Positions 32,523 through 40,500 of a DNA stretch of 64,000 bases are shown here, piece by piece (the stretch's first letter is position 1; every line of letters begins with the position of its first letter). Under the pieces are notes generated by a model. That model ran no database searches. It saw only the letters and a program-made list of their open reading frames with translations, and was not told the origin of the DNA. The translations under genes and the position numbers were made by a program. This stretch comes from Aureitalea sp. L0-47 (GTDB taxonomy: Bacteria > Bacteroidota > Bacteroidia > Flavobacteriales > Flavobacteriaceae), in assembly GCF_026126405.1 (NCBI RefSeq), contig NZ_JAFMTQ010000006.1, forward strand, positions 1-64,000, in the 5' to 3' direction.

Positions 32523-34241
32523 ATGAGATACGTGGACCCGAAATTACTGGATAAAGTGAATCAATGGCTCACACCGGTATTCGATATAGATACCCAGCAC
32601 ACTATAAAGGAGATGATCGCCTACGATCCGGAAGGACTCGAAGACAGTTTTTACAAGAATCTTGAATTCGGCACCGGCGGAATGCGCGGCATTATGGGCG
32701 TGGGAGATAATCGTATTAATAAATACACTCTCGGAAAAAACACACAGGGCCTGTCGAACTACTTGAAAAAGGCATTTCCTGATGAAACCCTCAAAGTGGC
32801 GATCGCCTACGATTGCCGACATAACAGCAAAGAGTTGGCCCGTGTAGTCGCCGATGTATTCTCTGCCAACAACATCATAGTGTATCTATTTTCTGAACTA
32901 CGCCCAACACCCGAGTTGTCTTTCGCGGTAAAGGAACTCGGATGCCATTGTGGAATAGTACTCACTGCCTCTCACAACCCCCCCGAATATAACGGCTACA
33001 AAGTGTACTGGCAGGACGGTGGTCAATTGGTTCCTCCTCAGGATGGAGAGATCATTGAAGAGATCAACTCACTGCAATACGGACATATCAATTTCGATGC
33101 AAAAGATGAGTTGATCCATTATATTGATGAGGACCTCGACAAGGCATTCGAAGCAGCCTCTGTGAGCAATGGTAGTTTTAATACGGCACAGCAAGCCAAA
33201 GACGATCTCAAGATAGTGTTTACATCCCTGCACGGTACCTCGATCACAATGATCCCGAGAGTCCTCGGAAAAGCAGGCTTCAACAATCTGTTGATTGTAG
33301 CGGAACAGGAAGAACCTGATGGAAACTTTCCAACGGTGGAATCCCCTAACCCGGAAGAACCTGAAGCCTTGAAAATGGCCCTGGAACTAGCAGAAAAAGA
33401 AGGAGCTGATATTGTTATTGGAACAGATCCCGACTGCGACCGACTTGGTGTGGCGGTACGTGACGACAATGGAAAAATGGTTTTGCTCAACGGTAACCAG
33501 GCGATGGTGGTTATGTCTCACTTTCTCCTCGAGCAGTGGAAAAAGCAAGAAAAACTCAACGGAAACCAATTTGTTGCATCTACTATAGTGTCTACCCCTA
33601 TGGTTCGGGAAATTGCCGAAGCCTTTGATGTAAAATACATGGAAGGCCTAACCGGATTTAAGTGGATCGCAAAAATGGTGAAAGATCATCCCGAACTAGA
33701 GCTAATTGGAGGTGGAGAAGAAAGCTTCGGTTATATGGTAGGGGATTTTGTGCGGGACAAAGATGCGGTGACCGCTACCCTACTCGCTTGCGAGATCTCA
33801 GCCTTGAAGAAATCGGAAGGTGGAAGTATGTACACCTACCTTCAGGATTTATACAAGGAATACGGATATTACCTGGAGGAATTGGTCTCATTCGTGAAAA
33901 AAGGCAAAAAAGGTGCTGAAGAGATACAGGCCATGATGCGTTCACTACGGGAGAATCCATTGGTGTCTATCGATGGCAGCAAAGTGATCCGTGTAGAAGA
34001 TTATGAAACCGGAAAGGCAACGAATATGGATGATAACTCAGTTTCTGAGATCGATCTTCCAAGATCGAATGTATTAATTTATTATACCGAAGATGGAAGT
34101 AAGATAGCGGCTCGTCCCAGTGGTACGGAACCGAAAATTAAATTTTATATGAGTGTGCGTATGAAAGCCGAAGCAAGTTCCGAACCCATGGCAGAACTTC
34201 AGAAAAAAATTGAACGCATCAAAACCGAGTTAAACCTCTAA
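32523..34241 (+). CDS. Phosphosugar mutase (phosphoglucomutase/phosphomannomutase)
   Basis: A 572-residue alpha-D-phosphohexomutase. The four domains are marked by the phosphoserine loop [13 protein letters not shown] (about 148), the magnesium loop [10 protein letters not shown] (about 299), the sugar-binding loop GGGEESFGY (about 395) and the phosphate-binding [10 protein letters not shown] (about 530). It links glucose or mannose 1- and 6-phosphates. The length fits PgcA-type enzymes. Its stop codon overlaps the start of the ABC exporter by one base. Confidence 0.95.
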   Translation: MRYVDPKLLDKVNQWLTPVFDIDTQHTIKEMIAYDPEGLEDSFYKNLEFGTGGMRGIMGVGDNRINKYTLGKNTQGLSNYLKKAFPDETLKVAIAYDCRHNSKELARVVADVFSANNIIVYLFSELRPTPELSFAVKELGCHCGIVLTASHNPPEYNGYKVYWQDGGQLVPPQDGEIIEEINSLQYGHINFDAKDELIHYIDEDLDKAFEAASVSNGSFNTAQQAKDDLKIVFTSLHGTSITMIPRVLGKAGFNNLLIVAEQEEPDGNFPTVESPNPEEPEALKMALELAEKEGADIVIGTDPDCDRLGVAVRDDNGKMVLLNGNQAMVVMSHFLLEQWKKQEKLNGNQFVASTIVSTPMVREIAEAFDVKYMEGLTGFKWIAKMVKDHPELELIGGGEESFGYMVGDFVRDKDAVTATLLACEISALKKSEGGSMYTYLQDLYKEYGYYLEELVSFVKKGKKGAEEIQAMMRSLRENPLVSIDGSKVIRVEDYETGKATNMDDNSVSEIDLPRSNVLIYYTEDGSKIAARPSGTEPKIKFYMSVRMKAEASSEPMAELQKKIERIKTELNL

Positions 34242-36067
34242 TGCATTATTTCAAAAAAATATTGAGATATGCCCTTCCTTATAAGCGCTATGCGGGAATG
34301 AATATCATTTCGAATATATTCTACGCGTTTTTTGGCTCTCTGGCCTTCGTTTCCCTTATTCCAATGCTGAAAGTATTATTTGGTGATTCGGAAATAGTGA
34401 ACTCACCTCCTACTTATCAAGGGATTGCCAAATTAGGAGATTATACCGAGCTCTACCTCAATTACTATATCAACAAGAACAGTGCAGCGGATGGTGAAAT
34501 GAATACCCTGCTCGTAATGATCGCCCTTGTCATTTCGACCTTCCTTTTAAAGAATTTTTTCGGCTACCTTGCCATGTTCTTTATTACGTTTCTTAGAAAC
34601 GGTGTACTTAAAGATCTGAGGAACGACCTTTATGAAAAGACGGTTGACCTGCCTGTTTCTTACTATTCTGAAAAGCGCAAGGGAGATACCATGGCTCGTA
34701 TATCAAGTGATGTGCTGGAGATTCAGCATTCCTTCCTTTCCATCCTCGAACTGATCGTTCGGGAACCGCTTATGATCATCTTCACCATTGTTTTTATGAT
34801 GCTGATCAGTGTAAAGCTTACCATCTTTGTATTCATCTTCATCCCGGTATCCGGTATCATTATCTCACGGATCGGGAAAAGTTTGAAAAGACATTCGGAT
34901 AAGGTTCAGAAAGAGCAGGGATTTTTTCTTTCGATCCTGGAAGAAACCCTTGGAGGCCTGAAGATCATCAAAGGTTTTAATGCTGAAAAGCACTTCAATA
35001 ATAAATTTCAGGAATCTACAGGTCGATTCTTTAAATTTTCGAACACCTTATTAAACCGACAAAACCTCGCCTCGCCCGCCAGTGAGTTCCTGGGAATCCT
35101 GGTGATCGCCATATTACTTTGGTTTGGTGGGCGAATGGTTCTGGTAGACGGAACGCTGAAACCAGCTCAGTTCATAGCATATATGGGACTGGCATATAAC
35201 ATCCTAACACCTGCAAAGGCCATCAGTAAGGCTAGCTATAATGTAAAAAAAGGTAATGCAGCTGCCGAACGGGTACTTGAGATCCTGGAGACCGAATCCG
35301 CCATTGTTGATAAGCCCGGAGCAGTTAATAAAACCGAATTCACCACCTCGGTGGAGATCGACAAGATCTCGTTCCGCTACCAGGAAGACTGGGTATTGAG
35401 AGACTTCAGCCTATCGGTACCGAAAGGAAGTACCGTAGCATTGGTTGGACAAAGCGGTAGCGGAAAGAGTACCATTGCAAACCTCGTTACGCGATTCTAC
35501 GATGTAAACGAAGGAGGAATCCATATTGATGGTGAGAATATAAAAGATATGACTCAAAAGTCGCTGAGAGGGTTGCTTGGGCTTGTTACACAGGATTCCA
35601 TTCTTTTCAACGATACAGTGAGGGGGAATCTTCAGGTAGCAAAAGAAAATGCTACCGATGATGAGCTCATTGAATCGCTAAAAGTGGCAAACGCATGGGA
35701 GTTCGTTTCTGAACTACCGAATGGAATAGATACCAACATCGGGGACAGCGGTAACAAGCTTAGTGGTGGGCAAAAGCAACGACTAAGCATTGCCAGGGCC
35801 GTTTTAAAGAATCCTCCTATCATGATACTGGATGAAGCAACCTCTGCTCTGGATACCGAAAGTGAGCGACTTGTGCAGCAGGCACTGGAGAATATGATGA
35901 AGAACCGTACTTCTATTGTGATCGCTCACCGTCTATCAACAATACAAAACGCCGATAACATCGTGGTACTTTCCAAAGGCAAAATAGTTGAACAGGGTAA
36001 ACACAGTGAATTACTTTCAAAAGAAGGAGTGTATCACAGTCTAGTGGAGATGCAATCTCTGGGATAA
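34241..36067 (+). CDS. MsbA-like ABC exporter
   Basis: A 608-residue half-transporter with an N-terminal six-helix membrane domain (about 20-330) and an ATPase domain (about 365-605) with Walker A GQSGSGKST (about 402), signature LSGGQKQR (about 506), Walker B IMILDEATSALD (about 526) and the H-loop IVIAHRLS. It forms a homodimer, probably flipping lipid A-core or another glycolipid, in keeping with the glycosyltransferase and mutase upstream. Confidence 0.93.
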   Translation: MHYFKKILRYALPYKRYAGMNIISNIFYAFFGSLAFVSLIPMLKVLFGDSEIVNSPPTYQGIAKLGDYTELYLNYYINKNSAADGEMNTLLVMIALVISTFLLKNFFGYLAMFFITFLRNGVLKDLRNDLYEKTVDLPVSYYSEKRKGDTMARISSDVLEIQHSFLSILELIVREPLMIIFTIVFMMLISVKLTIFVFIFIPVSGIIISRIGKSLKRHSDKVQKEQGFFLSILEETLGGLKIIKGFNAEKHFNNKFQESTGRFFKFSNTLLNRQNLASPASEFLGILVIAILLWFGGRMVLVDGTLKPAQFIAYMGLAYNILTPAKAISKASYNVKKGNAAAERVLEILETESAIVDKPGAVNKTEFTTSVEIDKISFRYQEDWVLRDFSLSVPKGSTVALVGQSGSGKSTIANLVTRFYDVNEGGIHIDGENIKDMTQKSLRGLLGLVTQDSILFNDTVRGNLQVAKENATDDELIESLKVANAWEFVSELPNGIDTNIGDSGNKLSGGQKQRLSIARAVLKNPPIMILDEATSALDTESERLVQQALENMMKNRTSIVIAHRLSTIQNADNIVVLSKGKIVEQGKHSELLSKEGVYHSLVEMQSLG

Positions 36068-36087
36068 ATCAAACCATTAATTATCAA

Positions 36088-36176
36088 ACAAAAAAAAAGA
36101 GCGGTTGGGGCTCCGCTCTTTTTAGTTTTGTTGTCGTATTTGGGGCACACGACAACGGTAATTATCATAAGTATGG
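36088..36176 (-). ncRNA. Small RNA E, GCCCCAA-loop hairpin plus terminator
   Basis: Read leftwards: conserved 5' CCATACTT (36176-36169), an 8-bp stem GTTGTCGT/ACGACAAC (36156-36149 with 36137-36130) with loop GTGCCCCAAAT, a linker AAAACTAAA, then a terminator AAAAGAGCGG/CCGCTCTTTT whose loop is AGCCCCAA, ending in nine T. A -7 box TATATTAG (36186-36179) and TTTG (36210-36207), 20 bases apart, precede it. The terminator probably also ends the plus-strand exporter gene. Confidence 0.65.
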
Positions 36177-36221
36177 AGCTAATATATAGGGTTGAAATGA
36201 AATTACCAAATCTGTATTGCT

Positions 36222-36250
36222 TTTAATCTACTAATTATGCATTTCATCGA
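36222..36250. promoter_or_regulatory. Direct-repeat operator candidate, TTTAATCTA / TTTCATCGA
   Basis: Two repeats start 20 bases apart. The near edge is 46 bases upstream of the conserved 5' CCATACTT of small RNA E. One copy deviates (CTA in place of CGA). Confidence 0.45.
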
Positions 36251-36329
36251 TGTTTTTGAAATACAAATATAGGTTTTTTCCTACTTTTAGTATGTTTTTG
36301 GAAATTCTTGCGATTTAAATTGAAGGTAT

Positions 36330-36422
36330 AAAAAAAACGGGCCAGCCCCCGCTTAGGCCCGTTTAGTTCGTCTTTATTATAGTTGGGGCTAATAATAAAG
36401 AACATATACATAAGAAGTATGG
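36330..36422 (-). ncRNA. Small RNA F, GCCCCAA-loop hairpin plus terminator
   Basis: Read leftwards: 5' CCATACTT (36422-36415), stem TCTTTATTA/TAATAAAGA (36401-36393 with 36379-36371) extended by TAG/CTA around the loop CCCCAA, linker GAACTAAAC, then terminator AACGGGCC/GGCCCGTT whose loop TAAGCGGGGGCT contains GGGGCT, complementary to the AGCCCC of the first loop. Eight T follow. The -7 box TAATTTCG (36432-36425) aligns with that of RNA E. It is a paralogue of RNA E. Confidence 0.65.
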
Positions 36423-36466
36423 TTCGAAATTAGTAAATATTTTCCTACAAATAAAATTTATTTGCA

Positions 36467-36496
36467 TTTTATCGATAATTAAATTCACTTAATCGA
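36467..36496. promoter_or_regulatory. Direct-repeat operator candidate, TTTTATCGA / CTTAATCGA
   Basis: Two repeats start 21 bases apart. The near edge is 45 bases upstream of CCATACTT of small RNA F, as in RNA E, and 92 bases before the plus-strand sigma gene. Confidence 0.5.
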
Positions 36497-36588
36497 TGTT
36501 TTGAGGCTTTTTAGGGGGATATATACGATTTGTTTTATAGATTAAACCTTTATAGATTTCATAAGTCTAACTTCCAAATCGTCAACAG

Positions 36589-37140
36589 GTGGTGCAAGAA
36601 CAGGCGCTGGTAAGCGCGCTTCAATCGGATAAAGACAAAGAGCGAGCCTTCAGGGATCTTATGTCCCAATACAAGGAACGCCTCTATTGGCATATCCGAA
36701 AGATGGTTCTCAATCACGACGACACAGATGATGTGCTTCAGAATACTTTTATCAAAGTATATCGTAATATCCATTCATTCAAAGGGGATAGTAGGCTCTA
36801 TACATGGATGTATCGCATCGCCACCAACGAAGCCATTACTTTTATGAATAAGCGCGCCAAACGAAACAACATAACAATTGAAGAAGTAAAAGAGAGAGCC
36901 ATTGAGTCACTTGAAAGCGATGTTTATTTTGAAGGAGGCGCGATAGAATTAAATTTACAAAGAGCCATCGCCAGCCTGCCCGAAAAACAGCAGTTGGTGT
37001 TTAATATGAAATACTTCGAAGAACACACTTACGAGGAATTGTCGGAGATACTGGAAACATCCGTAGGTGGATTAAAAAGTAATTATCACATTGCAGTTAA
37101 GAAAATTACGGCCTATCTTAAGAACAATGAAACCTTTTGA
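36589..37140 (+). CDS. ECF RNA polymerase sigma factor
   Basis: A 183-residue ECF sigma factor. Region 2 is at about 20-90 (FRDLMSQYKERLYWHIRKMV, DVLQNTFIKVYRN, TWMYRIATNEAITFMNKRAKR), region 4 at about 120-175 (SLPEKQQLVFNMKYFEEHTYEELSEILETSVGGLKSNYHIAVKKI). The only start giving a full region 2 is GTG at 36589 (or GTG at 36592); the first in-frame ATG would truncate it. It heads a three-gene operon with a membrane regulator and a Spy-like protein. Confidence 0.92.
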   Translation: MVQEQALVSALQSDKDKERAFRDLMSQYKERLYWHIRKMVLNHDDTDDVLQNTFIKVYRNIHSFKGDSRLYTWMYRIATNEAITFMNKRAKRNNITIEEVKERAIESLESDVYFEGGAIELNLQRAIASLPEKQQLVFNMKYFEEHTYEELSEILETSVGGLKSNYHIAVKKITAYLKNNETF

Positions 37141-37163
37141 GTTAATACAGGTCAAATGAATAC

Positions 37164-37658
37164 ATGAAAGATAAAAAGAACATATCCGGTTTAAATGCCC
37201 CTGAGGGCTACTTCGAAAATTTCGAAGACCGAATGATGTTAAAGGTAATGGAAGACAGTCTGCCGGCCTCCAATGGCCTTAAAGTGCCGGAGGGATACTT
37301 TGATTCGGTTGAAGATAAGGTTCTGAACAGCCTGGCTGAAAACGAAGATCCCAAAGTGATTTCGCTTTTCAGTAGACGTAACTTCCTCTACGCTGCGGGC
37401 ATAGCAGCGTCCCTGGTACTCATTATTTCGTTATGGGGCGGTGCAGGTGAGGATATTAACCTGACCGATATTAACGTTAATGAAGTTGAGGCTTTTATCG
37501 ATGAGGGTGGTTTGGAAATTAACACCTATGACGTCCTGGCCTTGCTTGAAGAAGAAGATCTTTCAGAAATAACACTTCCTATGGAAGAAATTTCCGAAGA
37601 AAACCTGGAGAAATACCTCCTTGATAATTTTGACGAAAACTCATTATTAGTTGAATAA
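37164..37658 (+). CDS. Single-pass membrane protein, probable anti-sigma factor with duplicated motif
   Basis: A 164-residue protein with an N-terminal cytoplasmic part, one membrane helix (about 73-92) and a very acidic periplasmic tail. The N-terminal part holds two copies of a short motif, APEGYFENFEDRMMLKVME (about residue 12) and VPEGYFDSVEDKVLNSLAE (about residue 41). PEGYF motifs are recurrent in Bacteroidota anti-sigma-like proteins. Placement between an ECF sigma gene and a Spy-like gene supports the role. Confidence 0.75.
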   Translation: MKDKKNISGLNAPEGYFENFEDRMMLKVMEDSLPASNGLKVPEGYFDSVEDKVLNSLAENEDPKVISLFSRRNFLYAAGIAASLVLIISLWGGAGEDINLTDINVNEVEAFIDEGGLEINTYDVLALLEEEDLSEITLPMEEISEENLEKYLLDNFDENSLLVE

Positions 37659-37659
37659 A

Positions 37660-38097
37660 ATGAAAAACTTATTGATCATACTACTACTATTTGCCAGTAC
37701 ACTCCAGGCGCAACGCCCCGGAAGTGAACAGATACAGGCACTTAAAACAGCTCATATTACCCAGACTCTGGACCTTACTTCCGAAGAAGCTGAGAAGTTC
37801 TGGCCCATCTATAATAAATTCGACCAGCAACTCGAAAAAAATCGAAAACAGGAAAGGCGGGAGATCGTATCCATGGTGAAAGGGGACGTTGGCGCTTTAA
37901 GTGATGAGGAGGCGGAAAAGCTAATCGAAAAAATGATCGATTTCAAAGAGAATCAGTTCACACATTATAAAAACCTCGTGCAGGAATTGAAAGGTGTTAT
38001 ACCGCCGCAAAAAATACTTCGACTCCGAAAAGCAGAAGAGGATTTCCGAAGAATACTCATGGAACAACTTCGAAAACGAAGAAAAGGACGACAATAG
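37660..38097 (+). CDS. Periplasmic Spy/CpxP-like helical protein
   Basis: A 145-residue secreted protein (signal cut near LQAQ, residue 17) that is helical and charged, with LDLTSEEAEKFWPIYNKFDQQLE and LSDEEAEKLIEKMIDFKENQF repeats like LTxxQ proteins (Spy, CpxP, CnrX). CnrX-type proteins sense metals and act through an anti-sigma partner on an ECF factor; the operon order matches that arrangement. No His/Met-rich metal site is visible. The ATG at 37660 follows the previous stop by one base; a TTG upstream is unlikely. Confidence 0.8.
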   Translation: MKNLLIILLLFASTLQAQRPGSEQIQALKTAHITQTLDLTSEEAEKFWPIYNKFDQQLEKNRKQERREIVSMVKGDVGALSDEEAEKLIEKMIDFKENQFTHYKNLVQELKGVIPPQKILRLRKAEEDFRRILMEQLRKRRKGRQ

Positions 38098-38102
38098 AAT
38101 TA

Positions 38103-38129
38103 GGCGGGAATATCCCCGCCTTATTTTTT
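38103..38129 (+). terminator. Intrinsic terminator of sigma operon
   Basis: GGCGGG-AATATC-CCCGCC followed by TTATTTTTT, five bases after the Spy-like gene and touching the end of the convergent gene. Confidence 0.85.
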
Positions 38130-39168
38130 ATCTGAAAATAAGCCTGGAGATCTTATTTCTACCCGAAGCAAAGGCAAGGGTGTCGTTTACAAATTCAATA
38201 GCATAGAAGCCTTCAGAAGATAAATCCGACCAGCTATCACCGCCATCCGGACTGTAGGAGACTCCGGGCGAGCCTACAGCCACTACCCCCTGTCCTTCTG
38301 TTCCGGGAACATAGCGAACCGAAGAACGATAACCAGGTCCCGCAGCATTGCTAATCAAGTTCCATGTCTTCCCACCATCGGTGGTTACAGCCTTATTTCC
38401 CTCATTGAAAGCTTTATCCTCCCAGTTTCCTCCAAAAACGATCCCGTTCTTTTCATCGAAGAAATCCACAGTATAAATACCTGTCATCGCCTTGCCCTGG
38501 ATGATAGGTGTTTCAAAAACCTCCCAGCTTACCCCCTTATCCGCTGAATGGAATACCCGGGCACGTTTTCCACCGGATACGATCCAGGCATGATCACCAC
38601 TCAAAGAAATATTTGAATTACTCGCCGCAAAAGCCGCTTCACCATTCTCTGTTTTCGGCAAGTTTGTACAAGGAATTTTGTTCCAGGTATTCCCACCGTC
38701 CCGGGTTATGATAATCGAAAGACAGTCTTCAGTAGGATCTCCCATGGCGATACCTTCCTTGTCATTCCAAAAGGCCATGGCATCGTAAAATACTTTCTCT
38801 CCTTGCTCAAAATATACCTGCTCAATGTTAGTAGCTGACTCTCCATCGAATCCTATCTTGTACAATACTGCCGGACTGGCAATACTGAGCACAAAAACCG
38901 CATTTCTGGTAGTAGCGATCGACCGAAACGCTAAGAGAGAGTCTTCGTATTTGATGGTGGCCAGTTTGGGAGTGAGACTATCGATAAGACCCACCCTGCC
39001 TGCATTGGCTGCAAACCATACCTTGTTTTCATCGAGAGGAGAAATGGCACGAATACTGATACTATCCTGGAACACAGGAGTGATCTCAACCGAGGTAAAT
39101 TCATTTATCCCATTCAGGCTACAGGAAGTTATGCTAATCGCGAAAAGTAAGAGGTATAGATAGCGCAT
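38128..39168 (-). CDS. YCF48/BNR-like beta-propeller lipoprotein
   Basis: A 346-residue lipoprotein (lipobox ITSC, Cys16) with repeated BNR/Asp-box motifs (TRDGGNTWNKIP, SADKGVSWEVF, TTDGGKTWNLI, SPDGGDSWSDL), the pattern of a sialidase- or YCF48-type propeller. Such proteins are often annotated as oxidoreductases without evidence. The start at 39168 gives the signal peptide and follows the -7 box TACTTTTG (39189-39182). Confidence 0.87.
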   Translation of the reverse strand: MRYLYLLLFAISITSCSLNGINEFTSVEITPVFQDSISIRAISPLDENKVWFAANAGRVGLIDSLTPKLATIKYEDSLLAFRSIATTRNAVFVLSIASPAVLYKIGFDGESATNIEQVYFEQGEKVFYDAMAFWNDKEGIAMGDPTEDCLSIIITRDGGNTWNKIPCTNLPKTENGEAAFAASNSNISLSGDHAWIVSGGKRARVFHSADKGVSWEVFETPIIQGKAMTGIYTVDFFDEKNGIVFGGNWEDKAFNEGNKAVTTDGGKTWNLISNAAGPGYRSSVRYVPGTEGQGVVAVGSPGVSYSPDGGDSWSDLSSEGFYAIEFVNDTLAFASGRNKISRLIFR

Positions 39169-39181
39169 AGAATATTTTTGC

Positions 39182-39189
39182 CAAAAGTA
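39182..39189 (-). promoter_or_regulatory. Promoter -7 box of propeller lipoprotein (TACTTTTG)
   Basis: Exact match on the minus strand, 13 bases before the start codon; it is part of a 71-base divergent promoter region. Confidence 0.6.
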
Positions 39190-39214
39190 ATTAAAAGTAT
39201 TCATTGCTTTGTGA

Positions 39215-39222
39215 TACCTTTG
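39215..39222 (+). promoter_or_regulatory. Promoter -7 box of rRNA methyltransferase gene (TACCTTTG)
   Basis: Exact match 18 bases before the start at 39240. Confidence 0.65.
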
Positions 39223-39239
39223 CCCACCAATTGAAACCC

Positions 39240-40448
39240 ATGAAATTACACCGCAACTTAGTATTCGCAACTGTCGATTCCCTTCATCTCATCTTCAACG
39301 AGGGAAAGCAAGCCGACAAGGTTTTAAAGAACACTCTTAAGCGTGACAAACGATGGGGTTCCAGGGATCGTGGTTTTATTGCTGAAACCACCTACGATAT
39401 AGTTCGATGGAAACGTTTGTATTCCGAGATCGCCGAAGTAAAAGAACCTTTCGACAGGGAAAATCTGTTCAGACTTGTGGCCGTCTGGGCGGTTCTTAGA
39501 GGTATTCGATTACCCGACTGGCCTCAATTTGCTGGTACTCCGGAACGACGCATCAAGGGACGATTCGACGAGTTCTCCAAAATCCGAAAAATTCGTGAGT
39601 CCATTCCGGACTGGCTCGATAAACTGGGTATGGAAGAACTTGGAAACCAATGGGAGAAAGAAATTCATGCATTGAATGCTACGGCCGATGTAATTCTAAG
39701 AACCAACCCTTTAAAAACCACCAAAAAGGCACTTCAGGCTGCTCTTTCAGAAGAAAACATTGAAACCGAATCCATCACAGGCTTACCTAACGCCTTGAAG
39801 TTAAAAGAACGGGCGAATGTTTTCACTACCAAAGCCTTCAAGGACGGTTGGTTTGAGGTACAGGACGCTTCCTCTCAAAAAGTAGCCAAAATCTTAGACC
39901 CAAAAGCGGGAATGCGTGTGGTAGATGCTTGTGCAGGTGCCGGAGGGAAAAGTTTACACATAGCCGCCCTAATGGAAAACAAAGGTCAGGTGATCGCTAT
40001 GGATATTCACGATTATAAACTGACGGAGCTTAAGCGCAGAGCACGCAGGAATGGAGTACACAACATTGAAACACGCCTGATCGATTCCTCCAAGGCCATT
40101 AAAAAACTTATTGAGAAAGCGGATAAAGTACTTATAGATGCGCCTTGTACCGGACTGGGCGTTTTAAGACGTAACCCCGACACCAAATGGAAGCTTTCGC
40201 CTGAATTCCTTGATGAGATCCGAGAAAAACAACGAGAGATCCTATCCAGTTATTCAAGAATGGTGCGTCCGGGTGGCCAGCTTGTTTACGCCACTTGTTC
40301 TATTTTACCTTCGGAAAACCAGGACCAGGTAAGTCATTTCCTTGCTTCGGATAACGGCAAAGATTTTAAACTTGTAAAGGAAGAGAAAGTATCTCCTGCT
40401 CGAAGCGGATTTGATGGTTTCTATATGGCATTGCTTCAGAAAAAATAA
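39240..40448 (+). CDS. RsmB-like rRNA (cytosine-C5) methyltransferase
   Basis: A 402-residue NOL1/NOP2/Sun-family enzyme. An N-terminal NusB-like helical part (about 1-150) precedes the SAM-binding domain with VVDACAGAGGKSLHIA (about 227), MDIHDYKL, the PC motif DAPCTGLGVLRRNPDTKW (about 300) and the catalytic cysteine in YATCSILPSEN (about 350). It methylates 16S rRNA, C967 in RsmB. The ATG at 39240 follows the -7 box; the longer frame starts inside it. Confidence 0.92.
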   Translation: MKLHRNLVFATVDSLHLIFNEGKQADKVLKNTLKRDKRWGSRDRGFIAETTYDIVRWKRLYSEIAEVKEPFDRENLFRLVAVWAVLRGIRLPDWPQFAGTPERRIKGRFDEFSKIRKIRESIPDWLDKLGMEELGNQWEKEIHALNATADVILRTNPLKTTKKALQAALSEENIETESITGLPNALKLKERANVFTTKAFKDGWFEVQDASSQKVAKILDPKAGMRVVDACAGAGGKSLHIAALMENKGQVIAMDIHDYKLTELKRRARRNGVHNIETRLIDSSKAIKKLIEKADKVLIDAPCTGLGVLRRNPDTKWKLSPEFLDEIREKQREILSSYSRMVRPGGQLVYATCSILPSENQDQVSHFLASDNGKDFKLVKEEKVSPARSGFDGFYMALLQKK

Positions 40449-40476
40449 AAAGCCTTTCCCGGGAAGGAAAGGCTTC
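40449..40476 (-). terminator. Intrinsic terminator between convergent genes
   Basis: Stem AAGCCTTTCC/GGAAAGGCTT (40450-40459 with 40466-40475). The T-rich run is on the minus strand, so it mainly serves the T9SS gene at 40501, though it also follows the methyltransferase stop directly. Confidence 0.8.
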
Positions 40477-40500
40477 TTCAATCAATAAAACCTTTAACGG

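Noticed and set aside
36068-36588. tRNA genes or other known structural RNAs in the gene-free stretch
   Set aside because: No cloverleaf, CCA end or T-loop motif was seen; only the two hairpin-terminator units and direct repeats are present.
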